Below, in pieces: positions 9,003-18,692 of a stretch of 64,000 bases of DNA. A program made the translations under genes and the position numbers. Every line of letters starts with the position of its first letter. Positions within the stretch are counted from its first letter, which is position 1. The notes below the pieces were generated by a model. It made no database searches. It was not told the origin of the DNA and was given only the letters and a program-made list of their open reading frames with translations. Source of the stretch: Clostridium cibarium (GTDB lineage: Bacteria > Bacillota > Clostridia > Clostridiales > Clostridiaceae); assembly GCF_014836335.1 (NCBI RefSeq), contig NZ_JACSRA010000003.1:62354-126353 (forward strand), in the 5' to 3' direction.

Positions 9003-10337
9003 ATGTTTGAAGAAAAAAGGCAAAGACTTTTAAAGAAAGCTATGGATATGAAGTTTACAGAAGATTTGAAGAGTGACTTTACTAAAGAATTTTTTGATTT
9101 TGTAGGTAGTGTAATAATAGATATGCTAGATGGTGAAGATGATTTTTTCGGAACATTTATGTTAAGGATTGAAAGAAGTATTAGGTTAGATATTAGTTGG
9201 CCTATATCAACTTTGCCAAGGGTTTCTGGATTTATAATGTATTTTAATCCAATTTTATTTTTGCAGTTAACAAAAAAAGAAATGGTGGCATTATTTAAAC
9301 ATGAAATATATCATATTATGTATTCTCATTATGAGAGGGTAAATAGCTTGAAAAATAGTTATAGTAGTGAAGCAATTTCTATAGCAATAGATATATCAGT
9401 TAATCAATTTATAAAAAATTTACCTGCAAATGCAAAGAAAATAGAAGGTGTTAATAGGGAGTATAACATAGATTTAAAAGGTGATAGAAGCATAGAAGAA
9501 TATGCAAAAGCTATTCAAGGATCTATTAATAAACGGGTGACTAATAGGGATAAGAATGTAAAAAGTGATACTATAGTTAGAGAAATTGATATTACAAAAG
9601 CGCATAAGTTATGGGAAAATAGCGAACTGGCAAAAAAAACTGTAGAAGAAAATGCTAAGAAAATAGCTATAGGTATTAATGGTGAAAATGCTCCGGAAGA
9701 TTTAAAGAAAATAATTAAATCATTTCATGAAAAAGAGGAATTATCTTGGGAACAAATTTTAAGAAGGCTCATTCCATCAGTAAAAAGTGATTATAGAAAG
9801 ACAATCACGAGAAGGGACAGAAGGCAACCAGATAGAATGGATTTAAGGGGGAAACTTCCGAACAGTGTTCCAGAGATAATAATTGCTATAGATATAAGTG
9901 CTAGTATGACAGATGAAGATATTAGAAAAATAATGATAGAAGTATTAGCTATTACCGCCAATAGAAGAGGTAGAATAAAGGTTATAGAGTGTGATGATGA
10001 AATACGTAGTGTATATTCATTAAAATCAGTAAAGGATATAAGAAAAAGAACAGCTAATAACGGATCTACAAAATTTTCTCCAGTTTTTGAATATATTAAA
10101 GAAGAGGGACTTAAGGATAGTATAGTAATATATTTTACAGATGGAGTTGGAGAAGAAATATTATCTATTAGGCCTATAGTTAAGAAAATTATATGGGTAA
10201 TTATAGGAGAAGAAAAATTGTCTTTAAAAAATCATTATGGAATAGTAAAGAGAATAAAAAGTAGTAGGAAAGTTGGAGAAGGAAAAAGTACTGCGCTAGA
10301 TATGGTAAGAGAAGTAATACATGATTGGGCTAGATAA
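9003..10337 (+). CDS. Metallopeptidase-like/VWA protein (DUF2201 type)
   Basis: A 444-residue partner of the MoxR ATPase. The N-terminal half has a putative zinc metallopeptidase helix (LFKHEIYHIMYSH, an HExxH-like motif). The C-terminal half is a von Willebrand A-like domain with the MIDAS motif DISAS in PEIIIAIDISASMTDE. This matches predicted metallopeptidase/VWA proteins (DUF2201 plus VWA). ATG 9003 is preferred over the in-frame GTG 8994 because AGGTGA (8992-8997) serves it. The gene nearly abuts the MoxR stop, implying translational coupling. A weak terminator follows. Confidence 0.82.
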   Translation: MFEEKRQRLLKKAMDMKFTEDLKSDFTKEFFDFVGSVIIDMLDGEDDFFGTFMLRIERSIRLDISWPISTLPRVSGFIMYFNPILFLQLTKKEMVALFKHEIYHIMYSHYERVNSLKNSYSSEAISIAIDISVNQFIKNLPANAKKIEGVNREYNIDLKGDRSIEEYAKAIQGSINKRVTNRDKNVKSDTIVREIDITKAHKLWENSELAKKTVEENAKKIAIGINGENAPEDLKKIIKSFHEKEELSWEQILRRLIPSVKSDYRKTITRRDRRQPDRMDLRGKLPNSVPEIIIAIDISASMTDEDIRKIMIEVLAITANRRGRIKVIECDDEIRSVYSLKSVKDIRKRTANNGSTKFSPVFEYIKEEGLKDSIVIYFTDGVGEEILSIRPIVKKIIWVIIGEEKLSLKNHYGIVKRIKSSRKVGEGKSTALDMVREVIHDWAR

Positions 10338-10358
10338 TTTTAATATTGTTGTGATAGA

Positions 10359-10387
10359 GGGCTAATTTATTAAGTTGGTCCTTTTTT
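10359..10387 (+). terminator. Terminator after the MoxR/VWA operon
   Basis: GGGCTAA pairs with TTGGTCC (including G-T wobbles) around a 9-base loop and is followed by six T's. Confidence 0.6.
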
Positions 10388-10489
10388 ATGTGAAAAATTT
10401 TTACTTTTTCAAAAAAATATAATTAAAAATAAATTTGGTTTAAAAATACTAAAAACGAACATTAAATTATGCAAAATAAGTCGATATTA

Positions 10490-10498
10490 TGGTATAAT
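10490..10498 (+). promoter_or_regulatory. Extended -10 promoter of the surface-protein operon
   Basis: TGGTATAAT fits the extended -10 consensus TGnTATAAT, 38 bases before the ATG. The same element stands before the deacetylase gene at 25253. Confidence 0.5.
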
Positions 10499-10536
10499 TA
10501 TCGCATTAACATAAAATAAACAATCAGGGGATACAT

Positions 10537-12225
10537 ATGGAAAATAAGGATTCAAAAGAGCTTAAGATACTAAAGATAGTAATGTTTATATTACCTTTTA
10601 TTTTTGGAATTTACTATGAGTTTACAGCGTTTTTAACATGTGCTATATTATGCACTTATTTAATCTATTTAATTTCAAAAAGAAAATCTGTTAAATTATT
10701 TATTAATGTTGTTGTTATTTCAATTATAATTTTTGTAATTACATATCTATTAGTGACGGTTTATTCAATAGATAAGGGAATGGCATTTGTTGGATTTTTG
10801 AAAATAGTACCTATTATTCCGTTTTTAGTTATTTTAATGCAATTTGAAAAAGAACAATTAAATGAAGTCTTTTCTGTAATTCCGTATTCAGGAGGAAGCA
10901 TGGTTTTAATATGCATAGGAGCTTTGCTATTTCCGAATCTTAAAGAAAGTTTTTATATGGCAGATAGATTAGGTGGATTCTTTCAGTATTCTAATACTTT
11001 TGCCTTATTTTTATTAATTGGATTTATAGTAATAGGCTACAAGAAAGAGATTGGCTTTAAAGAACAAGGTGTTTTATCAATTTTACTAGTAGGAATTTTA
11101 ATGACAGGAAGTAGAAGTGTTTTTGTTGTTACAGTAATATCACTTATTGTTCTATTTATTAGAAATAAAGATTTACGTAAGTTTTTAATGACGCTATCTA
11201 TAATTCTATTTGTTTTTTCTATAATCTTTGTAGCTGTTACAGAAAGCTATCAAAGTTTTGGCAGATTTTTAACCATTTCTTCAGAATCAAGTACATTACT
11301 TGGAAGATTGCTTTATTATAAAGATGGAATAAGACTTTTTATGAACAAACCACTTGGTTTAGGATATATGGGATATTACTATATGGAACCATTAATTCAG
11401 ACTGGGGAATATTCAATAAAATATATACATAATGATTTTTTACAAATAGCTTTAGATGCAGGGATAATTGCAGCTATTGCATTTATTATTTCAATTGTAA
11501 GCAGCTTATTTTCAAAAGGCCTTAATAAAATGCATAAGCATGTAATTATAGTTATAGCTGGATTATCTGTTTTTGATTTTAACCTGCAATTTTTAATTGT
11601 TTTTTTAATACTTATAATGGCTTTAGATTATAGACAAGCTTCTTCTAAAATTATTTTTATTAAAAAAAGAAGAAAGTTAACAATTTCTTATGGAGTTTTA
11701 GGGGCAACTGCAATTTTAAGTTTATATTTTTTTATAGCATTTTTTGCTGAATACAAGGAGAGTTATAAAATAGCCGCTGAGCTATATCCTGGAAATACTG
11801 TAGCTAAAACTAAATTGCTATTAAGTGCAGATTCAAAGGAAAAAGCTAGGGATTTAGCTGACGATATATTAGAAAGAAACAAGATGTCTTACCTTTCTTA
11901 TAATGCAAAGGCTTTAGTGGCAGCAATGGATGGAAAGTTTGAAGATATGGTCTTTTATAAAAAGAAAACATTAAATATAGCCAAATATTCTATTAATGAA
12001 TATGAGGATTATATAAAACTTTTAGCAAGAGCTATTAACTATTATGAAAGGGTGGGAGATGATACTTCAAGAGAAAAATATGTAGGATATATTAAGGAAG
12101 TTCCTAATATGCTTAGAAATATTGAAGAACAAACAGATGAATTAGCTTTTAAAGTTAAAGACAAACCAAACTTTGAATTATCAGAGCAAACGAAAAAATA
12201 TATTGAATTTTTAGGGGGAGAATAA
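10537..12225 (+). CDS. O-antigen ligase/polymerase-like membrane protein
   Basis: A 562-residue polytopic membrane protein with about ten hydrophobic segments in residues 1-390. The Wzy_C/O-antigen-ligase signature is present: LGGFFQYSNTFALFLL, MTGSRSVFVV, then LGRLLYYKDGIRLFMNKPLG with the later HNDFLQIALDAG motif. These enzymes polymerise or transfer glycans carried on lipid at the outer membrane face. The last ~170 residues are soluble and helical, possibly TPR-like. Its stop overlaps the next start (TAATG), so it is co-transcribed with a secreted dockerin protein. A role in surface glycan assembly or protein glycosylation is inference. Confidence 0.8.
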   Translation: MENKDSKELKILKIVMFILPFIFGIYYEFTAFLTCAILCTYLIYLISKRKSVKLFINVVVISIIIFVITYLLVTVYSIDKGMAFVGFLKIVPIIPFLVILMQFEKEQLNEVFSVIPYSGGSMVLICIGALLFPNLKESFYMADRLGGFFQYSNTFALFLLIGFIVIGYKKEIGFKEQGVLSILLVGILMTGSRSVFVVTVISLIVLFIRNKDLRKFLMTLSIILFVFSIIFVAVTESYQSFGRFLTISSESSTLLGRLLYYKDGIRLFMNKPLGLGYMGYYYMEPLIQTGEYSIKYIHNDFLQIALDAGIIAAIAFIISIVSSLFSKGLNKMHKHVIIVIAGLSVFDFNLQFLIVFLILIMALDYRQASSKIIFIKKRRKLTISYGVLGATAILSLYFFIAFFAEYKESYKIAAELYPGNTVAKTKLLLSADSKEKARDLADDILERNKMSYLSYNAKALVAAMDGKFEDMVFYKKKTLNIAKYSINEYEDYIKLLARAINYYERVGDDTSREKYVGYIKEVPNMLRNIEEQTDELAFKVKDKPNFELSEQTKKYIEFLGGE

Positions 12226-14414
12226 TGAAAAAGGGATTTAGTACAATGGTTGCAGTAATAATGGCTGCGTTACTAACAATAATGTCAACATCAAAAACAG
12301 TTGAGGCGTTAGCTACATTAAGTGGGGATGAAATAATCAATATTACAGATACATATTTTTTACAAGCATTAAGAGATAAAGGGGTTGATACTAATAATGA
12401 TGGCAAAATTAGTGTTAGCGAAATGGAAAAACTGCAGAGCTTATCTATATATGATAATACTGGGCAGATAGCGGATTTATCAGGAATTGAATATGCTAAA
12501 AATATAACTTTTCTTAACTTAAATGTTTCTTCGAAGATAAGAAATGTTAATTTTGTTAGTAATATGCTTAAGCTAAAATCTTTAGGAGTATATATAAATG
12601 ATGATACTGATAATTATACATTAGATATAAATCAGATTAGTAATTTAACTGAATTAGGGAGTCTTGATCTTAATAGGTGTGGTATTAGTGATATTAGTGT
12701 ATTGAAAAGTTTAACTTCTTTAATAAGTTTATCATTAATGAATAATAAGATAACAGATATAAGTCCATTAGGCGGGCTAATAAATCTATATACTGTTAAT
12801 CTAAATTATAATAATATTACAGATATAACACCGTTGAAAAATTTAACTGGTTTAAGTGTAGCAAATTTATCTGGAAATAATATTTCTGATGCAGCAAAGT
12901 TTGATGTGCTTAGAATATCAGTTGAACAAATGTATAAGGGACAAAGAAAACTAGGTGAGGTTCTTCCTAATGGATTATTAAATGGAGTTTTGGTATCTAC
13001 AGATACAAATAATATTATTTCATTAGGGGATACGGAGAGGTCTGAAAATATTATTGGGCTAAATCAAGGCTCTGCAACAATAAAGTTACAATATGGAGAT
13101 TTAACAAAAACATCCACTATAAAGGTAGATGGAATTGATGCAGATCAGCCTATTGAAGGAAGTACAGATGTTACTACAGAATTCTATGATAAAGTAGCAT
13201 TAAATTCAAAGGGTGAGTTATGGAATTTATCAGGTAACGGATCTAATATGGTTATGAATGGCGTGAAAAAATATGTAGCTTATGATGCTTATGAAGGAGA
13301 TTGTACATATCTAGAAAGCCGTAAATTAGCAATAGATAATAACAATACTCTTTGGGCTTGGGCTGGAGATATATATTCAACTGTATCTTTTCAAGACAAT
13401 AAAAGAGAAATGGAAAATGTAAAGTATGTTAATACTCGTTATGCAGTAACATATAGTGGAGAGCTGTGGGATTATTGTAAAGATGATGGTAAGCTGCTTG
13501 ATAATGTAAAACAAGTTGAGAGAATAAATAACTATATTAAAGGACGAGATGTACAAATAGGAACTGAGGTATTAAAAACAGATAATACTTTATGGGTTAG
13601 ACGTGATGTAAACCTTCAAGAAACTTCTAAAGCTTTTGCAAAAGTTGATGATGAAGTAAGAGAACTTGTTAGTGGTGGGAGATTCTTGAAAGGTGGATAT
13701 ATAAAAAATGATGGAAGCTACTGGCAAGGTAATGAAGGGGCTACAGGAAATATTGAATTTACAAAGATCACAGATAACGTTATGTCAGTAATAGAAGAGT
13801 TTATCGTTAAATCAGATGGAACTGTAATGTCGCCGGATAATAGTAAAGTTGTATTAACTACTGGACTAAAAGAGGTAAAAGACAATCAATATTTAGTTGA
13901 TAATAATAATACATTATGGTCTTGGAACTCCTATTCAGGAGCAGTAAAAATTACAGATGGGTTTAAAGAATTTACTGAAAGTGGATTTATGAAAGTTGAT
14001 GGCATTCTCTATGACTATAATAATAAGCCAATAGATTATATACAAAATGTATTTCGTTATAATGTTATGAATGGCGAAGTGAAGCTAGGAGCCGATAATG
14101 TGCTTTATTCATCAGGAGTTAAAATATTAACTAATGTTAATAAGATATATCCATATATTTATGGAAGTCAGAGAATTTATGTAGCAAGAATGGATGGAAG
14201 TATATGGCAAGTGGGTGACATGGTTCCTACAAAATTGATGGATTTAAGTTTTGATATAAATCATGATGGGATAGTAAATATGACCGATTTGGCTTTTGCT
14301 GGAAGTAGGTATAAAGCTACATCAACTTCAGGAAGTTATAATAGTGAGTGTGACTTCAATAAAGATAATATAATAGATATATATGATATAGTAACTCTAG
14401 CTAGAAAATTATAG
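12225..14414 (+). CDS. Secreted LRR/propeller-like protein with dockerin
   Basis: A 729-residue secreted protein with a signal peptide (residues 1-29). An EF-hand-like loop (DTNNDGKISVSE) comes first. Next are internalin-like leucine-rich repeats at ~75-200 (LTSLISLSLMNNKITDISPL), a Big-like stretch at ~235-300, and repeated segments with NNTLWAW/GELWNL motifs at ~320-660 resembling RCC1-type propeller blades. A type I dockerin follows at ~677-729 with two calcium-loop repeats (DINHDGIVNMTD and DFNKDNIIDIYD). Dockerins bind cohesins on scaffoldins or at the cell surface. There is no catalytic domain, so adhesion or recognition is likely. The gene is translationally coupled to the ligase-like gene. 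Confidence 0.78.
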   Translation: MKKGFSTMVAVIMAALLTIMSTSKTVEALATLSGDEIINITDTYFLQALRDKGVDTNNDGKISVSEMEKLQSLSIYDNTGQIADLSGIEYAKNITFLNLNVSSKIRNVNFVSNMLKLKSLGVYINDDTDNYTLDINQISNLTELGSLDLNRCGISDISVLKSLTSLISLSLMNNKITDISPLGGLINLYTVNLNYNNITDITPLKNLTGLSVANLSGNNISDAAKFDVLRISVEQMYKGQRKLGEVLPNGLLNGVLVSTDTNNIISLGDTERSENIIGLNQGSATIKLQYGDLTKTSTIKVDGIDADQPIEGSTDVTTEFYDKVALNSKGELWNLSGNGSNMVMNGVKKYVAYDAYEGDCTYLESRKLAIDNNNTLWAWAGDIYSTVSFQDNKREMENVKYVNTRYAVTYSGELWDYCKDDGKLLDNVKQVERINNYIKGRDVQIGTEVLKTDNTLWVRRDVNLQETSKAFAKVDDEVRELVSGGRFLKGGYIKNDGSYWQGNEGATGNIEFTKITDNVMSVIEEFIVKSDGTVMSPDNSKVVLTTGLKEVKDNQYLVDNNNTLWSWNSYSGAVKITDGFKEFTESGFMKVDGILYDYNNKPIDYIQNVFRYNVMNGEVKLGADNVLYSSGVKILTNVNKIYPYIYGSQRIYVARMDGSIWQVGDMVPTKLMDLSFDINHDGIVNMTDLAFAGSRYKATSTSGSYNSECDFNKDNIIDIYDIVTLARKL

Positions 14415-14436
14415 ATTTAATAAATAAAAACTCCTT

Positions 14437-14469
14437 AAGATACCAAAGAGAAATTTTTGGTATCTTTTT
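14437..14469 (+). terminator. Terminator after the first dockerin gene
   Basis: AAGATACCAAA pairs perfectly with TTTGGTATCTT and is followed by a T run. Confidence 0.85.
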
Positions 14470-14535
14470 GTATAAAATGTTGTTGTTTACTAAAAAGACA
14501 ACAATTATAATTAAATTTGTAAGGGGTGGAATAAT

Positions 14536-15882
14536 GTGAATAAAAAGAGATTGAGTTTTATATTAATAATTTTGCTTTCAGTTTCATGGATTCTTAGCGG
14601 TTATGTAGAAAAGGTAAATGCATTAACTATTACGTCAGGAGACTATGAGTTTGATCAGGAGACAAGAACAATAGTAAAATACAAGGGGGCAGATACTACT
14701 GTAGTAATTCCAGATAAGATAAATGATATATCAGTGGAGTCTATAGGAGAGAAAGCTTTTGAGAAGTGTTCTAATATTGAAGAGGTAGTTTTACCTAATG
14801 GGTTGAAGAATATAGGCGATTTTGCTTTTCGCTATTGTAATAGTATCAAAGAAATAAATATACCTGAAAGTGTTATATCTATAGGAAAACTTGCTTTTGG
14901 AGAATGTTCTAATATTCAAAATATCTTATTACCTAATGATTTGGGAAAAATAGGTGAAATGGCTTTTAGTGAATGTACTAGTATTACTAAAATAATAATA
15001 CCTAAAAATATTGTTGAAATTGGAAATTTTGCCTTTGATGGATGTACTGGTATTCAAGAAGTCATAGTGCCAAGTAATGTTAAAAGAATAGGAATTTATT
15101 GTTTTCGTGATTGTAATGAAATAGCAAGCCTAACAATTGAATATGGAGTTGAGGAAATAGGAAGAGGTGCATTTACGGGGTGTAAAGAAATACAAGAAGT
15201 TACTATCCCAGGAAGTGTTTCTCTGATAGGAGAATATGCCTTTAATAAATGCGATAATCTTAAGAAGGTTGAAATAGATAATGGGGTTAAGAAAATAGGA
15301 TCAAGTGCATTTGCTGAATGTATAAATCTTGTTGAAGCATCAATTCCATCATCAGTAGAAAGTATAGGTGATAGTGCTTTCCAATACTGTCATTATTTTA
15401 AAACTTTAACTATGGGGGAAGGAATAAAGAGTATTGGTGAATATGCATTTAACGAATGTGATATAGAAGATATAACTATACCTAATAGTGTTACATCCAT
15501 AGCAAAATATGCATTTTCAAATGCTGGGCCTACTAGTATATGGATAAGCAAAGCTTCACAAATAGAACCAGAAGCTTTTGGATATATGGATAATCCAAGT
15601 AATATATATGTTACAGGAAATCCAACAGAAGATGAGATAAATTCCTTCAAAAAGAATTTTAGTAGCTATATAGATTTTAATAGTATAAAGTTTGTTAGTG
15701 TTTTATGCAAGGAAGATATAGATAATAATAAAAAAGTAGAAATAGCTGATGTGGCAAGTTTGGCTGTTAATTATAATGCTTTAAAAGGTGATAGTAAATA
15801 TAAAAGTGAAATGGATATAAACGGGGATGGAATAATTGATATCTATGATTTAGTAAGAGTAGCTAAAAAATGCAATTCATAG
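14536..15882 (+). CDS. Secreted BspA-like LRR protein with dockerin
   Basis: A 448-residue secreted protein with a signal peptide at ~1-30. About twelve BspA-type (LRR_5) repeats of 23 residues fill ~55-370, with the pattern IG..AF..C..I..I.IP..V (for example SIGDSAFQYCHYFKTLTM). A type I dockerin ends the protein (DIDNNKKVEIADVASLA and DINGDGIIDIYDLVRVA). BspA-like repeats commonly mediate binding to surfaces or glycans. The start is GTG 14536: the overlapping ATG at 14534 meets TGA at once, and AAGGGGTGG lies about 7 bases upstream. No cohesin gene is in the window. Confidence 0.82.
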   Translation: MNKKRLSFILIILLSVSWILSGYVEKVNALTITSGDYEFDQETRTIVKYKGADTTVVIPDKINDISVESIGEKAFEKCSNIEEVVLPNGLKNIGDFAFRYCNSIKEINIPESVISIGKLAFGECSNIQNILLPNDLGKIGEMAFSECTSITKIIIPKNIVEIGNFAFDGCTGIQEVIVPSNVKRIGIYCFRDCNEIASLTIEYGVEEIGRGAFTGCKEIQEVTIPGSVSLIGEYAFNKCDNLKKVEIDNGVKKIGSSAFAECINLVEASIPSSVESIGDSAFQYCHYFKTLTMGEGIKSIGEYAFNECDIEDITIPNSVTSIAKYAFSNAGPTSIWISKASQIEPEAFGYMDNPSNIYVTGNPTEDEINSFKKNFSSYIDFNSIKFVSVLCKEDIDNNKKVEIADVASLAVNYNALKGDSKYKSEMDINGDGIIDIYDLVRVAKKCNS

Positions 15883-15884
15883 TT

Positions 15885-15914
15885 AGATCTAATAGTAAAG
15901 ATTAGCTCTTTTCT
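15885..15914 (+). terminator. Weak terminator after the BspA-like gene
   Basis: AGATCTAAT pairs with ATTAGCTCT (one mismatch), followed by a short T run. Confidence 0.45.
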
Positions 15915-16035
15915 ATTAAGAAAGCGAATTAAGGATAAACAATATAAATTAAAGAGTAATTCTGATATAATAACTGTGTTAATTATAGGTTGTAGTAGTT
16001 AAAATGATAAAAAATATAAATAATGAGGTGTCTTT

Positions 16036-17517
16036 TTGAAGATTATAGAAAATACAAATAAAAGAAAATTCAAATTAGAAGAAATTATTCAGAAGTATTA
16101 CTGGATTTTTATTGTTATAGAAGTAGTATTTTTAGCTTTCATATGTTTTTGGAATTTAGGTGAGTTTCCAGTTAGAGATTGGGATGAATCTAGACATGGT
16201 GTGAGTGCTTACGAAATGATGAAGAATAATGAAAATATAATTAATACTTATAATTACGAGAATGATTATTGGAATCTAAAACCACCTTTAAGTTTTAATT
16301 TAATAATTATTGCATTTAAAGTGCTTGGTACTACCATATTAGCTTTTAGGATCCCTTCAGCAATAGCTATGGTACTGACAGGAATTATAGTAGCTTTTTT
16401 TATTGGAAAAAGATATGGCAAAGTAGAATCATTGATTTCATTGATTGCATTTTCAGCTTGTAGCCCTTTATATAGGATTCATACAGGAAGACATGGAGAT
16501 GCAGATGCTTTATTTATTTTATTTTTTACAATTTCAATGATATCTATGTTATGGATAGAAAAAAGCAAAAAAGCTTTATATATGTGTGGATTTTCTTTTG
16601 CCCTAGCATTTTTGACAAAGAGTTGGCATGCATTTGTTATTGTGGCTATTGGAGGATTATTCTTAATATTTACTGGATATATAAAGAAATATAGGATAAA
16701 ACAATGGATATTATTCTTTTTGTCTTTTGCTGCCCCAATTGGATTATGGATTATAGCCAGAATCGTAGAAGATGGAACTAAGTTTTTAGTAGAAATGGTG
16801 AGATATGATTTATTAAAACGAAGTAGTGAGGCAATAGAAGGAAATAAGGGGTCTATATTTTATTATGCCAGATATATATTATTAAATGGTACTTCACTTG
16901 TTATTGCTTTAGGGCTAATTATAGTGGTTGGATGTCTATTCTATTATAAAAATTGGATGATGGTGAAAAGTGATGTTATAGGATATAGTTTATGGATTGT
17001 AGTTCCTTTTGTATTGTTCAGTGTAGCTAAAACTAAATTGGACTGGTATATAATACCTATGTATATTCCAATAATAATAGTTGGATCAATCCTTTTTGGA
17101 AAACTATTAAGTGAAACAAGCGTTAATAGAGTAATTAAAATAGGCTTAAGTATAATACTAGCTGTTGGACTAAGTTATGAAGGATATAATTTAATTAAAT
17201 ATATTAATAATCCACCGAAAGACGAATTGCAAACATTTATGATGAATACATTAAAAAATAACGAAAATATAAGAGGTAGAGAAACATATATTCAAGTAGA
17301 AGACTCGGAAGGTAAAGGATGGAGGCAAAGTCAACTTTTAGTTGGAGAACTATATGGAGATTTAAAGTGCAAAGAAGGTGGAGTAGAAGGATTTGCTGCT
17401 AACCAAGATGCTATGCTAATAACGAAAAAAGATATGTACTTACAAAATGCTGAAATATTTAAAAACTACGAAGTTGTAAGAGAAAACGAAACTTATATTA
17501 TAATTAAGAAACAATAG
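16036..17517 (+). CDS. GT39/ArnT-like membrane glycosyltransferase
   Basis: A 493-residue polytopic membrane protein of the PMT/ArnT superfamily (GT-C fold), which transfers sugars from polyprenyl-phosphate donors to proteins or lipids outside the membrane. The first extracellular loop carries the catalytic acidic motif RDWDESRHG, followed by KPPLSF. About ten hydrophobic helices follow, with a soluble tail of ~90 residues. The start is TTG 16036 with GAGGTG 5 bases before it. Its place next to secreted dockerin proteins, a ligase-like gene and LCP genes suggests a part in surface glycosylation; acceptor and donor are unknown. Confidence 0.82.
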   Translation: MKIIENTNKRKFKLEEIIQKYYWIFIVIEVVFLAFICFWNLGEFPVRDWDESRHGVSAYEMMKNNENIINTYNYENDYWNLKPPLSFNLIIIAFKVLGTTILAFRIPSAIAMVLTGIIVAFFIGKRYGKVESLISLIAFSACSPLYRIHTGRHGDADALFILFFTISMISMLWIEKSKKALYMCGFSFALAFLTKSWHAFVIVAIGGLFLIFTGYIKKYRIKQWILFFLSFAAPIGLWIIARIVEDGTKFLVEMVRYDLLKRSSEAIEGNKGSIFYYARYILLNGTSLVIALGLIIVVGCLFYYKNWMMVKSDVIGYSLWIVVPFVLFSVAKTKLDWYIIPMYIPIIIVGSILFGKLLSETSVNRVIKIGLSIILAVGLSYEGYNLIKYINNPPKDELQTFMMNTLKNNENIRGRETYIQVEDSEGKGWRQSQLLVGELYGDLKCKEGGVEGFAANQDAMLITKKDMYLQNAEIFKNYEVVRENETYIIIKKQ

Positions 17518-17520
17518 ATA

Positions 17521-17567
17521 AAAAGATTTTGGTGAAATATTTAGATATTTCACCAAAATCTTTTTTT
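17521..17567 (+). terminator. Strong bidirectional terminator
   Basis: A 19-bp perfect stem (AAAGATTTTGGTGAAATAT and its complement) with a TTAG loop and a T7 run lies between the convergent GT39-like and LCP genes. Confidence 0.92.
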
Positions 17568-18528
17568 ATTTATCTAAGAATATATAATCATTCATTTGTT
17601 TTGCTGTTTCATTAATATCGAAGACATAATAGTATATTCCATTAATCATTTGTCCTTCCCCGCAATCATCTCTTGGAAACCTATCTTGAATTAACTCATG
17701 AGAAGAAAGAGAGTTTATCTTAAAAGCTAGAGATATAATGTCTGTAGAAGTCATATTAGTATTTATAAGTGGTAATAATTCTTTTAAAAAACCAGGGTAA
17801 GAGGTAGGAGAAGTACTTTTAAGTTTATTAAATAAAGCAGTAAGAATAGTTCTATGTCTATGACTTCTTTCAAAATCTCCGCCAGCTGTATATCTTATTC
17901 TGGAGTAAGCAAGAGTTTGAGATCCGTTTAATTTTTGTGTTCCAGAAGATGACAGTTGAGATGTACTATTTTCATTTATTAATTTTAGTTCCTCGTCAGT
18001 TATAGTTATATCAATTCCTCCAATGGAATCAATGAGTTTGGGAAGTGAAGAGAAATTTACAGATAAAAAATCTTTAATATTTAAGTTGAAGTTTCTATTT
18101 AATGTTTTGATTGCAAGGGTAGGGCCTCCATTTTCAGTTCCATCAACTGAGCCGAATGCATAAGCATGATTAATTTTATCTTTACCATCTCTTCCAGGAA
18201 TCTCAACATAGGAATCTCTTATTATCGAAGATATCTTTAATTTATTATGTTTTTTATCAATAGTAAGTATCATAATAGAATCAGAGCGTCCAATTTCCTC
18301 GTCTTTTGAATCAATACCAAAAATAGCTATATTTCTAATTTCATCTAAATCTACCTCGTTGGTTATATTTGGACTGATTTCCAAGTTACTAGTATCTAGT
18401 TTGACTGTATTAATTTTGCCTAATGTTTTAAAAGTGTAAGTAAAGAATGCTATAAATAGGATAAGAATTAGAATAATTATTCCAATAATTATTTTGACTG
18501 GTTTAGTGATTTTTTTTTGCTTTCGCAT
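17566..18528 (-). CDS. LytR-CpsA-Psr family cell-wall ligase
   Basis: A 320-residue membrane-anchored LCP protein. LCP enzymes attach teichoic acids or capsular glycans from lipid carriers to peptidoglycan. One membrane helix (~12-33) leads to an extracellular LCP domain. The domain shows FGIDSKDEEIGRSDSIMI, SIIRDSYVEIPG with the conserved Arg-Asp, INHAYAFG, and SRIRYTAGGDFERSHRHR with the catalytic/pyrophosphate-binding arginines. AAAGGA lies 11 bases before the ATG. It is divergent from a second LCP gene across about 165 bp. Confidence 0.92.
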   Translation of the reverse strand: MRKQKKITKPVKIIIGIIILILILFIAFFTYTFKTLGKINTVKLDTSNLEISPNITNEVDLDEIRNIAIFGIDSKDEEIGRSDSIMILTIDKKHNKLKISSIIRDSYVEIPGRDGKDKINHAYAFGSVDGTENGGPTLAIKTLNRNFNLNIKDFLSVNFSSLPKLIDSIGGIDITITDEELKLINENSTSQLSSSGTQKLNGSQTLAYSRIRYTAGGDFERSHRHRTILTALFNKLKSTSPTSYPGFLKELLPLINTNMTSTDIISLAFKINSLSSHELIQDRFPRDDCGEGQMINGIYYYVFDINETAKQMNDYIFLDK

Positions 18529-18692
18529 AAGCGATATATCCTTTCATTGATAAATAATCATAATATTATATGAAATATTTGGAAAATGTTTACAAGTAAT
18601 AAATGTGTTTAATAATTATTTAATATTTACAAAGCAAAGACTAGTATATAATATATAAAGTAAGGTAATTAAAATGATTAAGGAGTTACAGT

